NCBI RefSeq assembly: GCF_000006985.1
Contig: NC_002932.3
Span: 62,001 to 126,000 of the forward strand
Source of the DNA: Chlorobaculum tepidum TLS
GTDB lineage: Bacteria > Bacteroidota > Chlorobiia > Chlorobiales > Chlorobiaceae
Direction of reading: 5' to 3'
Length of the DNA: 64,000 bases
Shown one piece after another: positions 29,096 to 38,510 of this stretch (its first letter is position 1; every line of letters starts with the position of its first letter). The translations under genes and the position numbers were made by a program. The notes beneath the pieces were generated by a model. The model had not been told where the DNA came from and did not search any database. It saw only the letters and a program-made list of their open reading frames with translations.

Positions 29096-29181
29096 ACTCT
29101 CAATCGAAAGAATTGGATTTTGATTGTTTCAGGATCGTTTTCCGGTTCGGATTTACTATACTTCCATGATCGACTCACTTC

Positions 29182-29829
29182 ATGAATCCGGAACACCGGA
29201 AATCCAGTTTCACCGGCCCCATGAACGAGATCACCCGGTTCGCTCCGAAAGCCGCAAAAGCGACAAGCATACTCAGAGCACTGGCGCTCATGGTGCTCGC
29301 GTCCCTGATGCTTACGCTTGGCGCATGCCAGAGCATACGGCCACTCTCCGATCGCATGGAGAGCAAATATAGTTTAAAAAAGAGAAAAACTTCTATCTCA
29401 CGCCTCCGTCCTCAAGGCCCGGAACGGTGCAGTGTGCCGGTACAGGTTTCCGCACGGGCCTTCAGGGCGATGCTCGATTCTATCGAAGAGGCCAGAGGAG
29501 TGAAATATCGCTTTGGCGGAACCACGCCGGAAGGATTCGACTGCTCCGGCTTCGTGCAATATCTCTACAACCGTTCGTTCCAGATGATCTTGCCCCGTGC
29601 CTCGAATGATCTCGCACTGGTGGGCCCGATCATTCACAGAGATCGCCTGCAACCCGGTGACCTGGTCTTTTTCGCCGCCGGGGACGAGATTACCCACGTC
29701 GGAGTCTACCTCGGTAACGAACGCTTCGCCCACGCATCTTCAAAAGCAGGCATCAGCATCAGCACGCTTTCCCAGAGCTATTACGCCACCCATTTCGCTT
29801 TCGGCACGAGGATCATCCGGGTTGAGTAG
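29182..29829 (+). CDS. NlpC/P60 lipoprotein (cell-wall endopeptidase)
   Basis: A lipoprotein of up to 215 residues with an NlpC/P60 domain. A long charged start is followed by the hydrophobic core ALALMVLASLMLTLGAC with lipobox Cys near residue 49. The catalytic Cys is in FDCSGFVQYLY and the His in THVGVYLG, with a third polar residue further on. Such enzymes cut the gamma-glutamyl-diamino acid bond in peptidoglycan stems. A second ATG at 29221 shortens the cytoplasmic start and is a possible true start; neither has a clear ribosome binding site. Confidence 0.85.
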   Translation: MNPEHRKSSFTGPMNEITRFAPKAAKATSILRALALMVLASLMLTLGACQSIRPLSDRMESKYSLKKRKTSISRLRPQGPERCSVPVQVSARAFRAMLDSIEEARGVKYRFGGTTPEGFDCSGFVQYLYNRSFQMILPRASNDLALVGPIIHRDRLQPGDLVFFAAGDEITHVGVYLGNERFAHASSKAGISISTLSQSYYATHFAFGTRIIRVE

Positions 29830-29962
29830 CCACGCGGATGATCCTTGAAGTTTCGTGGTTCTTTTCCATCAGTCCCAAAAGTCTTGTCAGCCCCCCATCG
29901 TTCCATTCTCGCCGTTTTGCTATCTTCCCACACAGCACTCACTCACAGTAACAACATCGTCA

Positions 29963-30832
29963 ATGCAGCCGCCGAAAACTCACAACCATATCGAACTCGC
30001 GTTCGAAATTGACAGCGACCTCTACGAACTCTATATCGCCGTGCTTTCCCAGGTCGGCATCGAATATTTCCTCGAAGATGACCACAAGCTGCTTGCCTAC
30101 CTTCCCGAAAGCGACTGGAACGCCGACAAAGAGGCGTCCATAAATATCATGCTGCAGGAGACCTTTGGCTCGGTGCCGCGCTTCACGGCATCGTTTATGG
30201 CCGACCGGAACTGGAACGCTGAGTGGGAGGCGCACCTGCAGCCGGTGGAAATCTCCGACCGCTTCCTGATCATCCAGCACCAGAAGGAGTACGATGTCAA
30301 ACCGGGGCAGATTGTCATCGCGATCAATCCGAAGATGTCGTTTGGCACCGGTTACCACGCCACCACGCGCCTGATGCTTCGCCAGATGGAGGAGCTTGAC
30401 CTCGCCGACAAAAAGATCATGGACATCGGCACCGGCACGGGCGTGCTCGCCATCGCGGCCCGCAAGCTCGGCAACCGCAATCCGATTCTCGCCTTCGACA
30501 ACAACGCCTGGGCGGCGGAGAACGCCGTCGAGAACGTCGCCGAAAACGACGTGGCGGATATCCGCGTCGAGCTGCTCGACGCCGAAGAGGAGCTGGCGGC
30601 AACCCTCGAAGAGGGCTATGACCTGATTCTGGCCAACATCAACAAGAACGTACTCGACCGCATCCTGCCGACCATCCGCCGTCACGCGCCGAACGCCCAG
30701 GTGCTGCTCTCCGGCGTGCTGGTCTATGACGAGCCGTGGCTGAAGCAGCTGCTCAAGCGGATCAAATACACCAACGTCAAGACCATTTACGAAGACGAGT
30801 GGCTCTCGGCGCTCGTTGAACCAAAAAACTGA
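29963..30832 (+). CDS. prmA: Ribosomal protein L11 methyltransferase
   Basis: A 289-residue SAM-dependent methyltransferase. The N-terminal substrate domain covers about 1-120. The SAM site is IMDIGTGTGVLAIAARKLG, preceded by NPKMSFGTGYHATTRLML, the PrmA-specific signature, and followed by motif IV LILANINKNVL. Starts at the ATG at 29963 (MQPPKTH). Confidence 0.92.
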   Translation: MQPPKTHNHIELAFEIDSDLYELYIAVLSQVGIEYFLEDDHKLLAYLPESDWNADKEASINIMLQETFGSVPRFTASFMADRNWNAEWEAHLQPVEISDRFLIIQHQKEYDVKPGQIVIAINPKMSFGTGYHATTRLMLRQMEELDLADKKIMDIGTGTGVLAIAARKLGNRNPILAFDNNAWAAENAVENVAENDVADIRVELLDAEEELAATLEEGYDLILANINKNVLDRILPTIRRHAPNAQVLLSGVLVYDEPWLKQLLKRIKYTNVKTIYEDEWLSALVEPKN

Positions 30833-30981
30833 TTGAGACCGACGATTCAGAATCAGGGGAGCGAACTCTGCCCCGCCCCGGCTTGAAAGCCGAGGCAACA
30901 TGAATGCAAGAGATTTGAAGGGCCACGGGGCTGAAGCTCTGCTGAATGCAAGGTCGGGTTCTCGCTAATAATTGTAAAACC

Positions 30982-31938
30982 ATGTCCAACGCAACCGAAC
31001 GCATTGCCTGCATCGATGTCGGCACCAATACGGCCCTGCTGCTGGTCGCCGATCTTGACGCTGCGGCCAGCAACATCGTGACCGTCGATCACCGCCAGAC
31101 CATCGTGCGCCTCGGCCAGAACGTCGATGAATACCGGATGATCCACCCTGAAGCGCTCGACCGGCTGATTGCCTGCATGACGGAGTACCGGAATCTGTGC
31201 GATGGACTTGGCGTGCAGCGGATTCTGGCCGTCGGTACCAGCGCCCTGCGTGACGCGGCCAACCGCGATGAAGTCATCGCGGCGGTCAAGGGCGAGACCG
31301 GCATCGAAATCCGCTGCATCAGCGGAGACGAGGAGGCCGCGCTCACCTTTTTCGGCGCGGTGGCCGGGCTGCCGGAGGTGCCGGAACCGTTCACGGTGAT
31401 CGACATCGGCGGTGGCAGCACCGAAATCATCATGGGCACAGTCGAGCAGGTTGACAGCGCGGTCAGCATAAACATCGGTTCGGTGAGAATGACCGAACGC
31501 TTTTGCGCCGCGCAGCCCCCGTCGCCGGAGGCGTTCGAGGCGGCAAAAAAGGAGATTAACCGCAAGCTCGCCAGAAGCCTGCCGCCGTTTTTCGCGGGTC
31601 GCCAGCAGGTTTTCGGCGTCGCGGGCACGCTGACCACCATTGCACAGGTGTGCCTCGGTGACCGCCATTTCGACGCGGCGAAAGTGCAGGGCTACCGGCT
31701 TGAATACGATGCGGTGCACGAGCTGCTCGACCGGCTCCGCGCGATGAAGCTCAACGAGATCGTGGCGCTCGGCATCCCAGAAGGGCGCGCCGACGTCTTT
31801 ACGATGGGCGTGCTCATCCTGCATCAGTTCATGCGGATGCTCGGCGTCGGCAGCCTGACGGTGAGCATCCAGGGCCTGCGCTACGGCGTGGCGCAGCAGG
31901 AGCTTCAGAAGCTTCTGATGCTTCGCAACCGGACCTGA
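30982..31938 (+). CDS. ppx: Ppx/GppA-family phosphatase
   Basis: A 318-residue exopolyphosphatase/guanosine pentaphosphatase family protein of the ASKHA fold. The N-terminal phosphate loop is IDVGTNTALLLVADL, the second motif is VIDIGGGSTEIIMG and a further loop is FGVAGTLTTIAQ. Being about 320 residues, it lacks the C-terminal HD-like domain of long E. coli Ppx, as is common in bacteria outside the Proteobacteria. Whether polyphosphate or pppGpp is the substrate cannot be told. It ends three bases from the convergent methyltransferase gene. Confidence 0.88.
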   Translation: MSNATERIACIDVGTNTALLLVADLDAAASNIVTVDHRQTIVRLGQNVDEYRMIHPEALDRLIACMTEYRNLCDGLGVQRILAVGTSALRDAANRDEVIAAVKGETGIEIRCISGDEEAALTFFGAVAGLPEVPEPFTVIDIGGGSTEIIMGTVEQVDSAVSINIGSVRMTERFCAAQPPSPEAFEAAKKEINRKLARSLPPFFAGRQQVFGVAGTLTTIAQVCLGDRHFDAAKVQGYRLEYDAVHELLDRLRAMKLNEIVALGIPEGRADVFTMGVLILHQFMRMLGVGSLTVSIQGLRYGVAQQELQKLLMLRNRT

Positions 31939-31941
31939 AGC

Positions 31942-33141
31942 TCACGGCTTTCTGCACGAGAGCCAGATGAGACTGCCCGTAGCGTTTTTCGTGAAAAAGA
32001 GATAGCGCTCGCTGCTCTCCCCGATTTTGTACCGCTTGCGCAGCTCCTCGACCGACAGCGGAAAATCGCGCCGCTGGATGGCCGCATTCGTGATTTCCAG
32101 TTCAGCAAGCTCCTTCCGGAAACTCTTCTGCCTGAATGGACGGCACTCCTCGATCCGGAAGCTTCTGCCCGGAAATGGCTCGATCAACCGATCTGACGTC
32201 AGATAATCCACCGTGCGATTGAGAAATTCAAGATGGAATTGACGCGCAAGCTCGCCCGTCAGCCGCGCCTTGATGATCGCCGTGTCCGGCTCGTAGAGCC
32301 ACGTGCCGGGCGCTTCGGCGACCACGCGAGCGGGCGGCACGCCACCAGATGAAACGATCTCGAACGTCTCGCTTCCGAGGCACACCGCACGAATCTCCGG
32401 CGTCAAGCCAGCTTCGCGTTCGCGGTAGAGCAGCAGTAGCACCTCCTTGCACTCCCCATCCACCGACACGGCGATAACTTCCGAGAGCGTCGGCAGTTGT
32501 GTTTCCAGACCGCTGATTTCCAGCGCGGGTGACGCCTTGATGCAGACTCGTCGTGCCTTGCGGAGCAGCATGTCGTGCAAGCGTACCACATCGGGACTCG
32601 ACGCCGATAGCCCCGCCGAGCGCCCGCCGTGCTCGCGCCGCGCCGGATCGACCAGTACCCAGTCGAACGAATCGTCGGCATACCCTGCCAACAGTTCCTC
32701 ACTGTCGCCAATGAGCGTCTCGACATTCGTCACCCCCATCATGCGCCGGTTCGCTTCGGCTAGCCGTGCCAGCGCCTCGTTCCGCTCGCACGATACCACC
32801 GAGTCGAAGCGCTGGGCGAGAAAGAGCGTATCGATTCCGAGACCTCCCGTCAGATCAATCGCCCGCCACCCCCGCATAAGCGACGCTTTCCACTCCGCAG
32901 CCCGCTCGCCGGAAGCCTGTTCGAGGCCGAGCCGCGTATAGAGCATCGGAAAGCGCGACAGCGATGGCAGCTTCGCGGCAGCCTTTTTCCGGCAGGCAAT
33001 CTGCTCGGCTATCGCCCGCACCGGCAAATCGCCCCTTCCGTGAAATTGCATCGCAAACGTCGCCGGATCGTCACTGGCGTGGGCGTCGATCAACGCAAGC
33101 ACCTGCGGATCGAGCAGCCTGTTGAGTTCGTCGAGGGTCAT
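31942..33141 (-). CDS. THUMP-like-domain class I methyltransferase
   Basis: A 399-residue protein with a SAM-binding core (AIDLTGGLGIDTLFLAQRF, about 94-112) and the motif WVLVDPARREHGGR. A THUMP-like C-terminal domain follows (EIVSSGGVPPARVVAEAPGTWLYEPD, ending RKP). Related proteins are uncharacterised or suspected RNA methyltransferases. It stands alone on its strand, three bases from ppx at its end, and about 270 bases from the next gene at its start; that gap shows nothing firm. Confidence 0.82.
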   Translation of the reverse strand: MTLDELNRLLDPQVLALIDAHASDDPATFAMQFHGRGDLPVRAIAEQIACRKKAAAKLPSLSRFPMLYTRLGLEQASGERAAEWKASLMRGWRAIDLTGGLGIDTLFLAQRFDSVVSCERNEALARLAEANRRMMGVTNVETLIGDSEELLAGYADDSFDWVLVDPARREHGGRSAGLSASSPDVVRLHDMLLRKARRVCIKASPALEISGLETQLPTLSEVIAVSVDGECKEVLLLLYREREAGLTPEIRAVCLGSETFEIVSSGGVPPARVVAEAPGTWLYEPDTAIIKARLTGELARQFHLEFLNRTVDYLTSDRLIEPFPGRSFRIEECRPFRQKSFRKELAELEITNAAIQRRDFPLSVEELRKRYKIGESSERYLFFTKNATGSLIWLSCRKP

Positions 33142-33411
33142 AGTGAAAAAAAGATTTCATGGGGAGCGCCGCGTTGCGCGGGTACATTCCCTTGCTTCAG
33201 TATCCATTTTTTGTTCATATCACCCGGTTTCAGCAGCCGTTGTCTCTCTTTGTTTCGAAAGCCGTTGATGGTCCGAATAAACTGAAAGGCCAACTGATCA
33301 CCATGTGCTTTCGTGGTGGCTACGAGACAGGAACTTATGGAATTGATCTACTTTTTTCTACTTTTCGTCCGGCTTTACCTTCCGTTACGAATGACTGTTG
33401 AGTGACGACCA

Positions 33412-34734
33412 ATGAGCACTGTTCCTGAAGAGGATTTTTCCGGAAATCACGATGACTCGCTTCCCTTGCCGTCCGGCGGCGGCCTGAAATCGAAGCTGCT
33501 GGCAGCGTTTCCTCCTTTTGCGAGCCGGAACTTCCGGCTCTATTTCGTTGGGCAGATCGTGTCGATGATCGGCACCTGGCTTCAAATGGTGGCCCAGGGG
33601 TGGCTGGTGCTCGAAATGACCGGTTCGGCGTTCTGGGTTGGCGTCACGGCGGCCACCTCGACCGTGCCGACGCTGCTGCTCTCGCTTTTTGGCGGTATGA
33701 TTGTTGACCGCTATTCGCGGCGCACGATACTCCTCTGGACGCAGGCGCTCTCGATGATGCTCGCCCTCATCCTCGGAGCGATCACCCTCAGCGGCCATAT
33801 CACCATTCCCGCAATTCTCGTGCTGGCCTTCCTGCTCGGCAGCGTTGGCGCACTCGCCACGCCGGCGATTCAGGCGTTCATCAGCGAAATGGTCGAGCGC
33901 AAGGATCTGCCTTCGGCGGTGGCGCTCAACGCCTCGATTTTCAATGCGTCGAGGGTGGTCGGGCCGGTGCTGGCCGGCTTCATGATTACCTGGGTCGGCA
34001 CCGGCGGGGCGTTCATTGCCAACGGCGTCAGCTACGTGGCGGTCATCGCCGCGCTTCTGGCGATCCGGCCGACAGCCGCGCCGCCGCGTCCGGCGGTGGA
34101 GGAGCGCCCGATCCAGTCGATCCGTTCGGGCATCGCCTATACCCGCCGGCATCCGGTTATCAGGGCGATCGTGCTGTTCGTGGGTGTGGTTTCGATCTTT
34201 GGCTGGTCGTTCATGTCGATGCTGCCGGTGGTGGCCAGGCAGACCTTCGGTATCGGCGCGGCGGGGATGGGCTACCTCTATTCGGCGTTCGGCCTCGGCT
34301 CGCTCTCCGGCACTGTGGTGGTGTCGATGACGAGCGGCAAGGTGCGCGCCGACCGGCTGGTGATCGGCGGCATACTGACCTTCGCCGTCGCGCTGGCGGC
34401 CTTCACCTTCGCGACATGGTTGCCGCTAGCGCTCTTTTTTCTCTACCTCTCTGGGCTCGGGATGCTCTCGGCTTTTGCCACGATGAGCGCCACCGTGCAG
34501 CGGCTGGTCGATGACCGCTTTCGCGGGCGCGTCATGAGCATCTACCTCATGGTGTTGCTTGGCTTGATGCCTTTCGGCAATCTGCTGATGGGCTTGCTAT
34601 CGGAGCATTTCGGTACTCCGGCTGCGCTCAGAACCGGCGCGATGGTAACCATCGCCGCTACGATCTTTCTGTTTATGTCGCGCGGGGAGATTACGAAGGC
34701 CTGGCAGGAGTATCGCACCACAACGGAAGCTTAG
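33412..34734 (+). CDS. MFS exporter (DHA3/EntS-like)
   Basis: A 440-residue major facilitator with about twelve membrane helices starting near residue 37. FASRNFRLYFVGQIVSMIGTW is typical of the EntS/DHA3 branch, and GGMIVDRYSRRTIL is the loop 2-3 MFS motif. It probably expels a small molecule or drug; no ligand can be inferred. The 20 or so residues before the first helix are polar. Confidence 0.85.
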   Translation: MSTVPEEDFSGNHDDSLPLPSGGGLKSKLLAAFPPFASRNFRLYFVGQIVSMIGTWLQMVAQGWLVLEMTGSAFWVGVTAATSTVPTLLLSLFGGMIVDRYSRRTILLWTQALSMMLALILGAITLSGHITIPAILVLAFLLGSVGALATPAIQAFISEMVERKDLPSAVALNASIFNASRVVGPVLAGFMITWVGTGGAFIANGVSYVAVIAALLAIRPTAAPPRPAVEERPIQSIRSGIAYTRRHPVIRAIVLFVGVVSIFGWSFMSMLPVVARQTFGIGAAGMGYLYSAFGLGSLSGTVVVSMTSGKVRADRLVIGGILTFAVALAAFTFATWLPLALFFLYLSGLGMLSAFATMSATVQRLVDDRFRGRVMSIYLMVLLGLMPFGNLLMGLLSEHFGTPAALRTGAMVTIAATIFLFMSRGEITKAWQEYRTTTEA

Positions 34735-34785
34735 CCGGAACGCTTGCGAGGGCAATGCGGTTATGGTGGAAAAACCCTGACCGCC

Positions 34786-35343
34786 ATGAGACGAGTGACC
34801 ACATTGCTGGTTATGATGCTGACCGTGTTATCCGCTTGTCAGGCCTCACCGAAAGCTTCGCCAACGAAACCGGGCAACGCCATGAGCAACAATCATCCGC
34901 AGAATCCCTACTACTCCCGCACCGATACTACCCGGCTTGATTTGCCGAACGAGGTCTGGAAAAAGGTGCTCTCTCCTGAACTCTATGCCGTGGCCCGGCT
35001 TGCCGAAACCGAACGGGCTTTTACCGGCAAATACTGGAATTACGAAGGTCTTGGGACCTACTACTGCGCGGCCTGTGGCAATACCCTGTTCCGGTCGGAT
35101 GCCAAGTTCGCCAGCACCTGTGGCTGGCCGAGCTTTTTCGAGACGGTACGTCCTGGCAGTGTCGCGTATCGTGAAGATACCTCGTTCGGCATGGTGCGTA
35201 CCGAAGTGCTTTGCGGACGTTGCGGCGCGCACCTTGGTCACGTCTTCGACGACGGTCCGCCTCCGACCGGCAAGCGCTTCTGCATGAACTCGATCTGCCT
35301 CGATTTTGAGCCGGATCAGCCTGAAACAGCAAAGCCGCAGTGA
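34786..35343 (+). CDS. msrB: Peptide-methionine (R)-S-oxide reductase, lipoprotein form
   Basis: A 185-residue MsrB with a lipoprotein signal (LLVMMLTVLSAC, lipidated Cys18). The zinc cysteines are Cys94/Cys97 and Cys143/Cys146, and the catalytic Cys166 is in KRFCMNS. GWPSFF and GHVFDDGPPPTG complete the substrate pocket. A Cys111 in the position used as resolving residue is present. Being tethered outside the cytoplasm, it would repair oxidised methionine in exported proteins, a notable trait for a strict anaerobe. Confidence 0.93.
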   Translation: MRRVTTLLVMMLTVLSACQASPKASPTKPGNAMSNNHPQNPYYSRTDTTRLDLPNEVWKKVLSPELYAVARLAETERAFTGKYWNYEGLGTYYCAACGNTLFRSDAKFASTCGWPSFFETVRPGSVAYREDTSFGMVRTEVLCGRCGAHLGHVFDDGPPPTGKRFCMNSICLDFEPDQPETAKPQ

Positions 35344-35361
35344 TCTTCTGCGGCTTTGCTG
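35327..35361 (+). terminator. Stem-loop overlapping the msrB stop codon
   Basis: CAGCAAAGCCGCAG/CTGCGGCTTTGCTG, 14 perfect pairs with a seven-base loop, no T-run. The left arm ends just before the TGA. It lies between convergent genes and could stop both. Confidence 0.6.
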
Positions 35362-35407
35362 GACCGTTGTGCGGCATGTCAGGCACACGGTCATATCACG
35401 ATATTTT

Positions 35408-37012
35408 TCAGTGCACCGATGACATATCCACCGTCTCTTTTTTGTCCACCCTGATAAAGAGCAGCAGTGGCAGGCAGACAGCGAAGAGGATGGCGATCAT
35501 CTTGAAGGCGTCCATGTATGCCAGGTGGTAGCTCTGGCGGACGACGATGCCTTCGAGCGCAGCCATTGCTGCCTGTCCTGCTTCGACCGGCGAACTCATG
35601 TACTGACCGAGCGCCTGCTTCATGTCCTGCAACCGCTGAACGGCGGCGGGGTCGTAGGGCGAGAGGTGGCTGAGAATGTCGATGCGGTGCGCGGCCACGC
35701 GCTGGGTGACGTAGGTGTTGGTGATGGCGATGCCGAACGAACCGCCAAGCTGACGCACCATATTGTTCAGGCCGGTCGCCTGCCCGATATCCTTGCCGTG
35801 CAGTCCCGTGACGGCGAGCAGGGTGACCGGAATGAAGATGAAGCCGAGGGCGAAGCCGCGAATGAGCAGCACGAGAAAAAAGTTCTCCGCGCCCGACATG
35901 AGCGTCTGGTTGCCAAGCTCCCAGCAGAACCAGAAGAAAGCGACCATGCCGACCGTCATGAGCAGCTTCGGCGACGCACCCTTTTGCAACGCGATACCGA
36001 GCGGCATCGAAATGATGCCGGTGAGCATGGCGCTCGGAAAGAGCACCAGACCGGTCAGGAGCGCCGTGAAGCCGAGGAGTCGCTGCACGAAAACCGGAAA
36101 GATGAAGAGTGAACCGTACAGGCCGAAGCCGACGATGAAGGTCAGTACCGCGCCGATGGCGAGGTTTTTGCTTCGCGCCAGCACGGAGAGGTCAACCGCC
36201 GGATGGTCGGTGTGCAGCTCCAGCCAGACAAACGCGATGAGCGAAACCACGGCGATGATGGTGAACCAGACGATATAATCGGTCTCGAACCAGTCCTTCT
36301 GTTCGCCCCGCTCAAGCACGAACTGGAGCGAGCCGATGCCGACGGAGAGCAGGCCGATGCCCGCCCAGTCGATTTTTTCGACCACAGGCTTCACCTTCGG
36401 CTCTTTCACGAAGGTGAGCGACGCCCAGGCCGCCGCGATGCCGATCGGGATGTTGACGAAAAAGCACCACTCCCATGCGAAGTAATCGACCAGATACCCG
36501 CCAAGCAGCGGGCCGATGGTGGGGCCGAGCACCAGCCCCATCGAAAAGATGCCCGTTGCCGCGCCGCGCTCCTCCGGCCTGAAGGTTTCGTACAGGATCG
36601 CCTGCGAGGTGGGCAGCAGTCCTCCTCCGCCGATACCCTGGATGAAGCGGAAGAAGACCAGCATCCAGATGTTTGTCGAGATGCCGCACAAAAACGAGGC
36701 GCCCGTGAAGAGCACGATCGAGGCCACGAAGTAGTTGCGGCGCCCGAACAGGTTGCCGAGAAATCCCGACAGTGGAATGACAATCACGTTGGCGATGGCG
36801 TAGCTCGTGACCACGTAGGAAACATCCTCGATGCTCGCGCCGAGGTTGCCGCTGATGTGGTTGAGGGCCACGTTGACGATGGTGGTGTCGATCAGTTCGA
36901 GCATCGCCGCGATGATCACCGTTGCTGTGATGATCCATTTTCTGGCCCCGGTTTCGTAATGATGTTCCAGCGCCTGAGCGCCCGGTATGGTTGTTGCGGT
37001 ACTTGACATCAC
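35408..37012 (-). CDS. emrB: DHA2-family (EmrB/QacA) efflux permease
   Basis: A 534-residue inner-membrane permease of the 14-helix DHA2 family. ELIDTTIVNVALNHISG is the helix-1 signature, FRFIQGIGGGGLLPTSQAIL helix 4, and VLGPTIGPLLGGYLVDYFAWEWCFFVNIPIG motif C and the next segment. It would work with EmrA and TolC as a tripartite drug/proton antiporter. The start overlaps the emrA stop (ATGA). Last gene of tolC-usp-emrA-emrB. Confidence 0.9.
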   Translation of the reverse strand: MMSSTATTIPGAQALEHHYETGARKWIITATVIIAAMLELIDTTIVNVALNHISGNLGASIEDVSYVVTSYAIANVIVIPLSGFLGNLFGRRNYFVASIVLFTGASFLCGISTNIWMLVFFRFIQGIGGGGLLPTSQAILYETFRPEERGAATGIFSMGLVLGPTIGPLLGGYLVDYFAWEWCFFVNIPIGIAAAWASLTFVKEPKVKPVVEKIDWAGIGLLSVGIGSLQFVLERGEQKDWFETDYIVWFTIIAVVSLIAFVWLELHTDHPAVDLSVLARSKNLAIGAVLTFIVGFGLYGSLFIFPVFVQRLLGFTALLTGLVLFPSAMLTGIISMPLGIALQKGASPKLLMTVGMVAFFWFCWELGNQTLMSGAENFFLVLLIRGFALGFIFIPVTLLAVTGLHGKDIGQATGLNNMVRQLGGSFGIAITNTYVTQRVAAHRIDILSHLSPYDPAAVQRLQDMKQALGQYMSSPVEAGQAAMAALEGIVVRQSYHLAYMDAFKMIAILFAVCLPLLLFIRVDKKETVDMSSVH

Positions 37013-38001
37013 TTCACCTTCACTTCTGCGATCACATTCATTCCAGCGGCAAGCGGCAGGTCGGTTTTTTCGTCGAAGACGATCTTGACCGGCACACGCT
37101 GGGTCACTTTTACGAAGTTGCCGCTGGCGTTATCGGGGGGAAGCAGGGCGAACTCGGCGCCTGTTCCTGCGGAGATTGAATCGATATGGCCTTTCAGCTC
37201 CTTGCCTGGGAAGGCATCGACTTTGATGATTACCTTTTGGCCGGGGCGCATGTGTTCGAGTTGCGTTTCCTTGAAGTTGGCCACGACCCACAAGTCGCCG
37301 CTGCCGACAATGGCGATGAGCTGTTGGCCGGGAGTAACATACTGGCCGGGCTGGACGTTCTTTTTCGAAACCTTGCCGTCAGCCGGAGCGGTAATGGTTG
37401 TCCATGACAGCTGGAGTTCGGCGTTTTTCAGCTCGGCCTCGGCAAGTTTTGCCTGGGCGAGTGCGGCCTTGTAGTTGTCTCCGGCGGCGGCGTGCTGTGC
37501 AGACGCGGCGGTCGCGCCAGCCGTGGCGGCATCGAGCTCCGCTCGGGAGATCACATCCTGTTTCTGGAGGTTCTGGCTGCGGCGAAGGTCGGCGGCAAGC
37601 TTGATTTGCGCCGCCGCCGCCGCTATGATGTCGGCCTTCGCTCCCGATACTGCCGCCCGCGCTTTCAGGAGCTGCGCTTCGGCCATATCGCGCTTGATCT
37701 GGTAGTCCGAAGGATCGAGCCGGATGAGCACGTCGCCTTTTTTCACCATCTGGTTGTCGTTGGCAAGCACTTCGACCACCTTGCCCGGCACGCGCGGAAT
37801 GACCGGATAGATGTTGCCGGCGATCTGCGCGTCATCGGTCTCTTCGTAACTGAGCGAGCGGATGAGCTTCATGCCGCCCCAGACAAGGCCGATGGCCAGC
37901 AAAATGCCGAAGATGACCAGGCGGCCCATCGAGCGTTCCGGTTTTGGCTTGCCTTTTTCGTTGTCCGGTGCTTCGATGTTGGATTGCTGCGTTTCTGCCA
38001 T
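37009..38001 (-). CDS. emrA: EmrA/HlyD-type periplasmic adaptor
   Basis: A 330-residue membrane-fusion protein. One N-terminal helix (about 28-45), a biotinyl-lipoyl half (VPGKVVEVLANDNQMVKKGDVLIRLD), a long alpha-helical hairpin rich in Ala/Lys/Gln (about 100-200), then the second lipoyl half (APADGKVSKKNVQPGQYVTPGQ) and a beta-barrel end. It links the EmrB permease to TolC. Confidence 0.92.
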   Translation of the reverse strand: MAETQQSNIEAPDNEKGKPKPERSMGRLVIFGILLAIGLVWGGMKLIRSLSYEETDDAQIAGNIYPVIPRVPGKVVEVLANDNQMVKKGDVLIRLDPSDYQIKRDMAEAQLLKARAAVSGAKADIIAAAAAQIKLAADLRRSQNLQKQDVISRAELDAATAGATAASAQHAAAGDNYKAALAQAKLAEAELKNAELQLSWTTITAPADGKVSKKNVQPGQYVTPGQQLIAIVGSGDLWVVANFKETQLEHMRPGQKVIIKVDAFPGKELKGHIDSISAGTGAEFALLPPDNASGNFVKVTQRVPVKIVFDEKTDLPLAAGMNVIAEVKVK

Positions 38002-38025
38002 GGATAGTAAATCTGTCGTTGGTGT

Positions 38026-38496
38026 TTACAGGATTGCTTCTTTTTGTTTCCGCTGAACCGTTCCGGTTTCATTGACGCCTTCCGGCGAGCGGAGCACCAG
38101 CACCGGGCACGGCGCGTGGCGCATCACCGATTCAGCAGTGCTGCCAACCAGCAGGCGCCCCAGATTGCTCGCGCCGTGCGAGCCGAGCACGATCATAGCT
38201 GCCCCGGTTTTCGACGCATATTCGATGATGGTCGCGCCGGGCGAGCCGTACTCGACGGCGAAACGCACCCGGCAGCCGTAGGCAGAGAGCAGGTCGGAAT
38301 AGCTCGAAAACTGATGGAGATGCTCTCTGAGCATTGTGCCCCGGTCGCCGTTTCCGGCGTCGCCGACATACAGCACGATCAGCTCGGCGTCAGCCGGGCA
38401 GTGTTCGGCGGCATAAAGCAGCGCCCTTTCGGAAGATGGCGAAAAATCGACAGGGCAGAGCATAATTTTCGATGGTTTTACATGGTTTGTCGTCAT
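38026..38496 (-). CDS. Universal stress protein (UspA family)
   Basis: A 156-residue UspA-domain protein, probably cytoplasmic and dimeric. The nucleotide-binding motif is present (VLGSHGASNLGRLLVGSTAESV: G-x2-G-x9-G-S), so it is likely the ATP-binding class. The ATG at 38496 has a Shine-Dalgarno GGAGTGA; a GTG three codons upstream is less likely. Its place inside an efflux operon, 15 bases after tolC, is unusual and suggests a sensing or tuning role. Confidence 0.9.
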   Translation of the reverse strand: MTTNHVKPSKIMLCPVDFSPSSERALLYAAEHCPADAELIVLYVGDAGNGDRGTMLREHLHQFSSYSDLLSAYGCRVRFAVEYGSPGATIIEYASKTGAAMIVLGSHGASNLGRLLVGSTAESVMRHAPCPVLVLRSPEGVNETGTVQRKQKEAIL

Positions 38497-38510
38497 GATT
38501 ATCACTCCGT

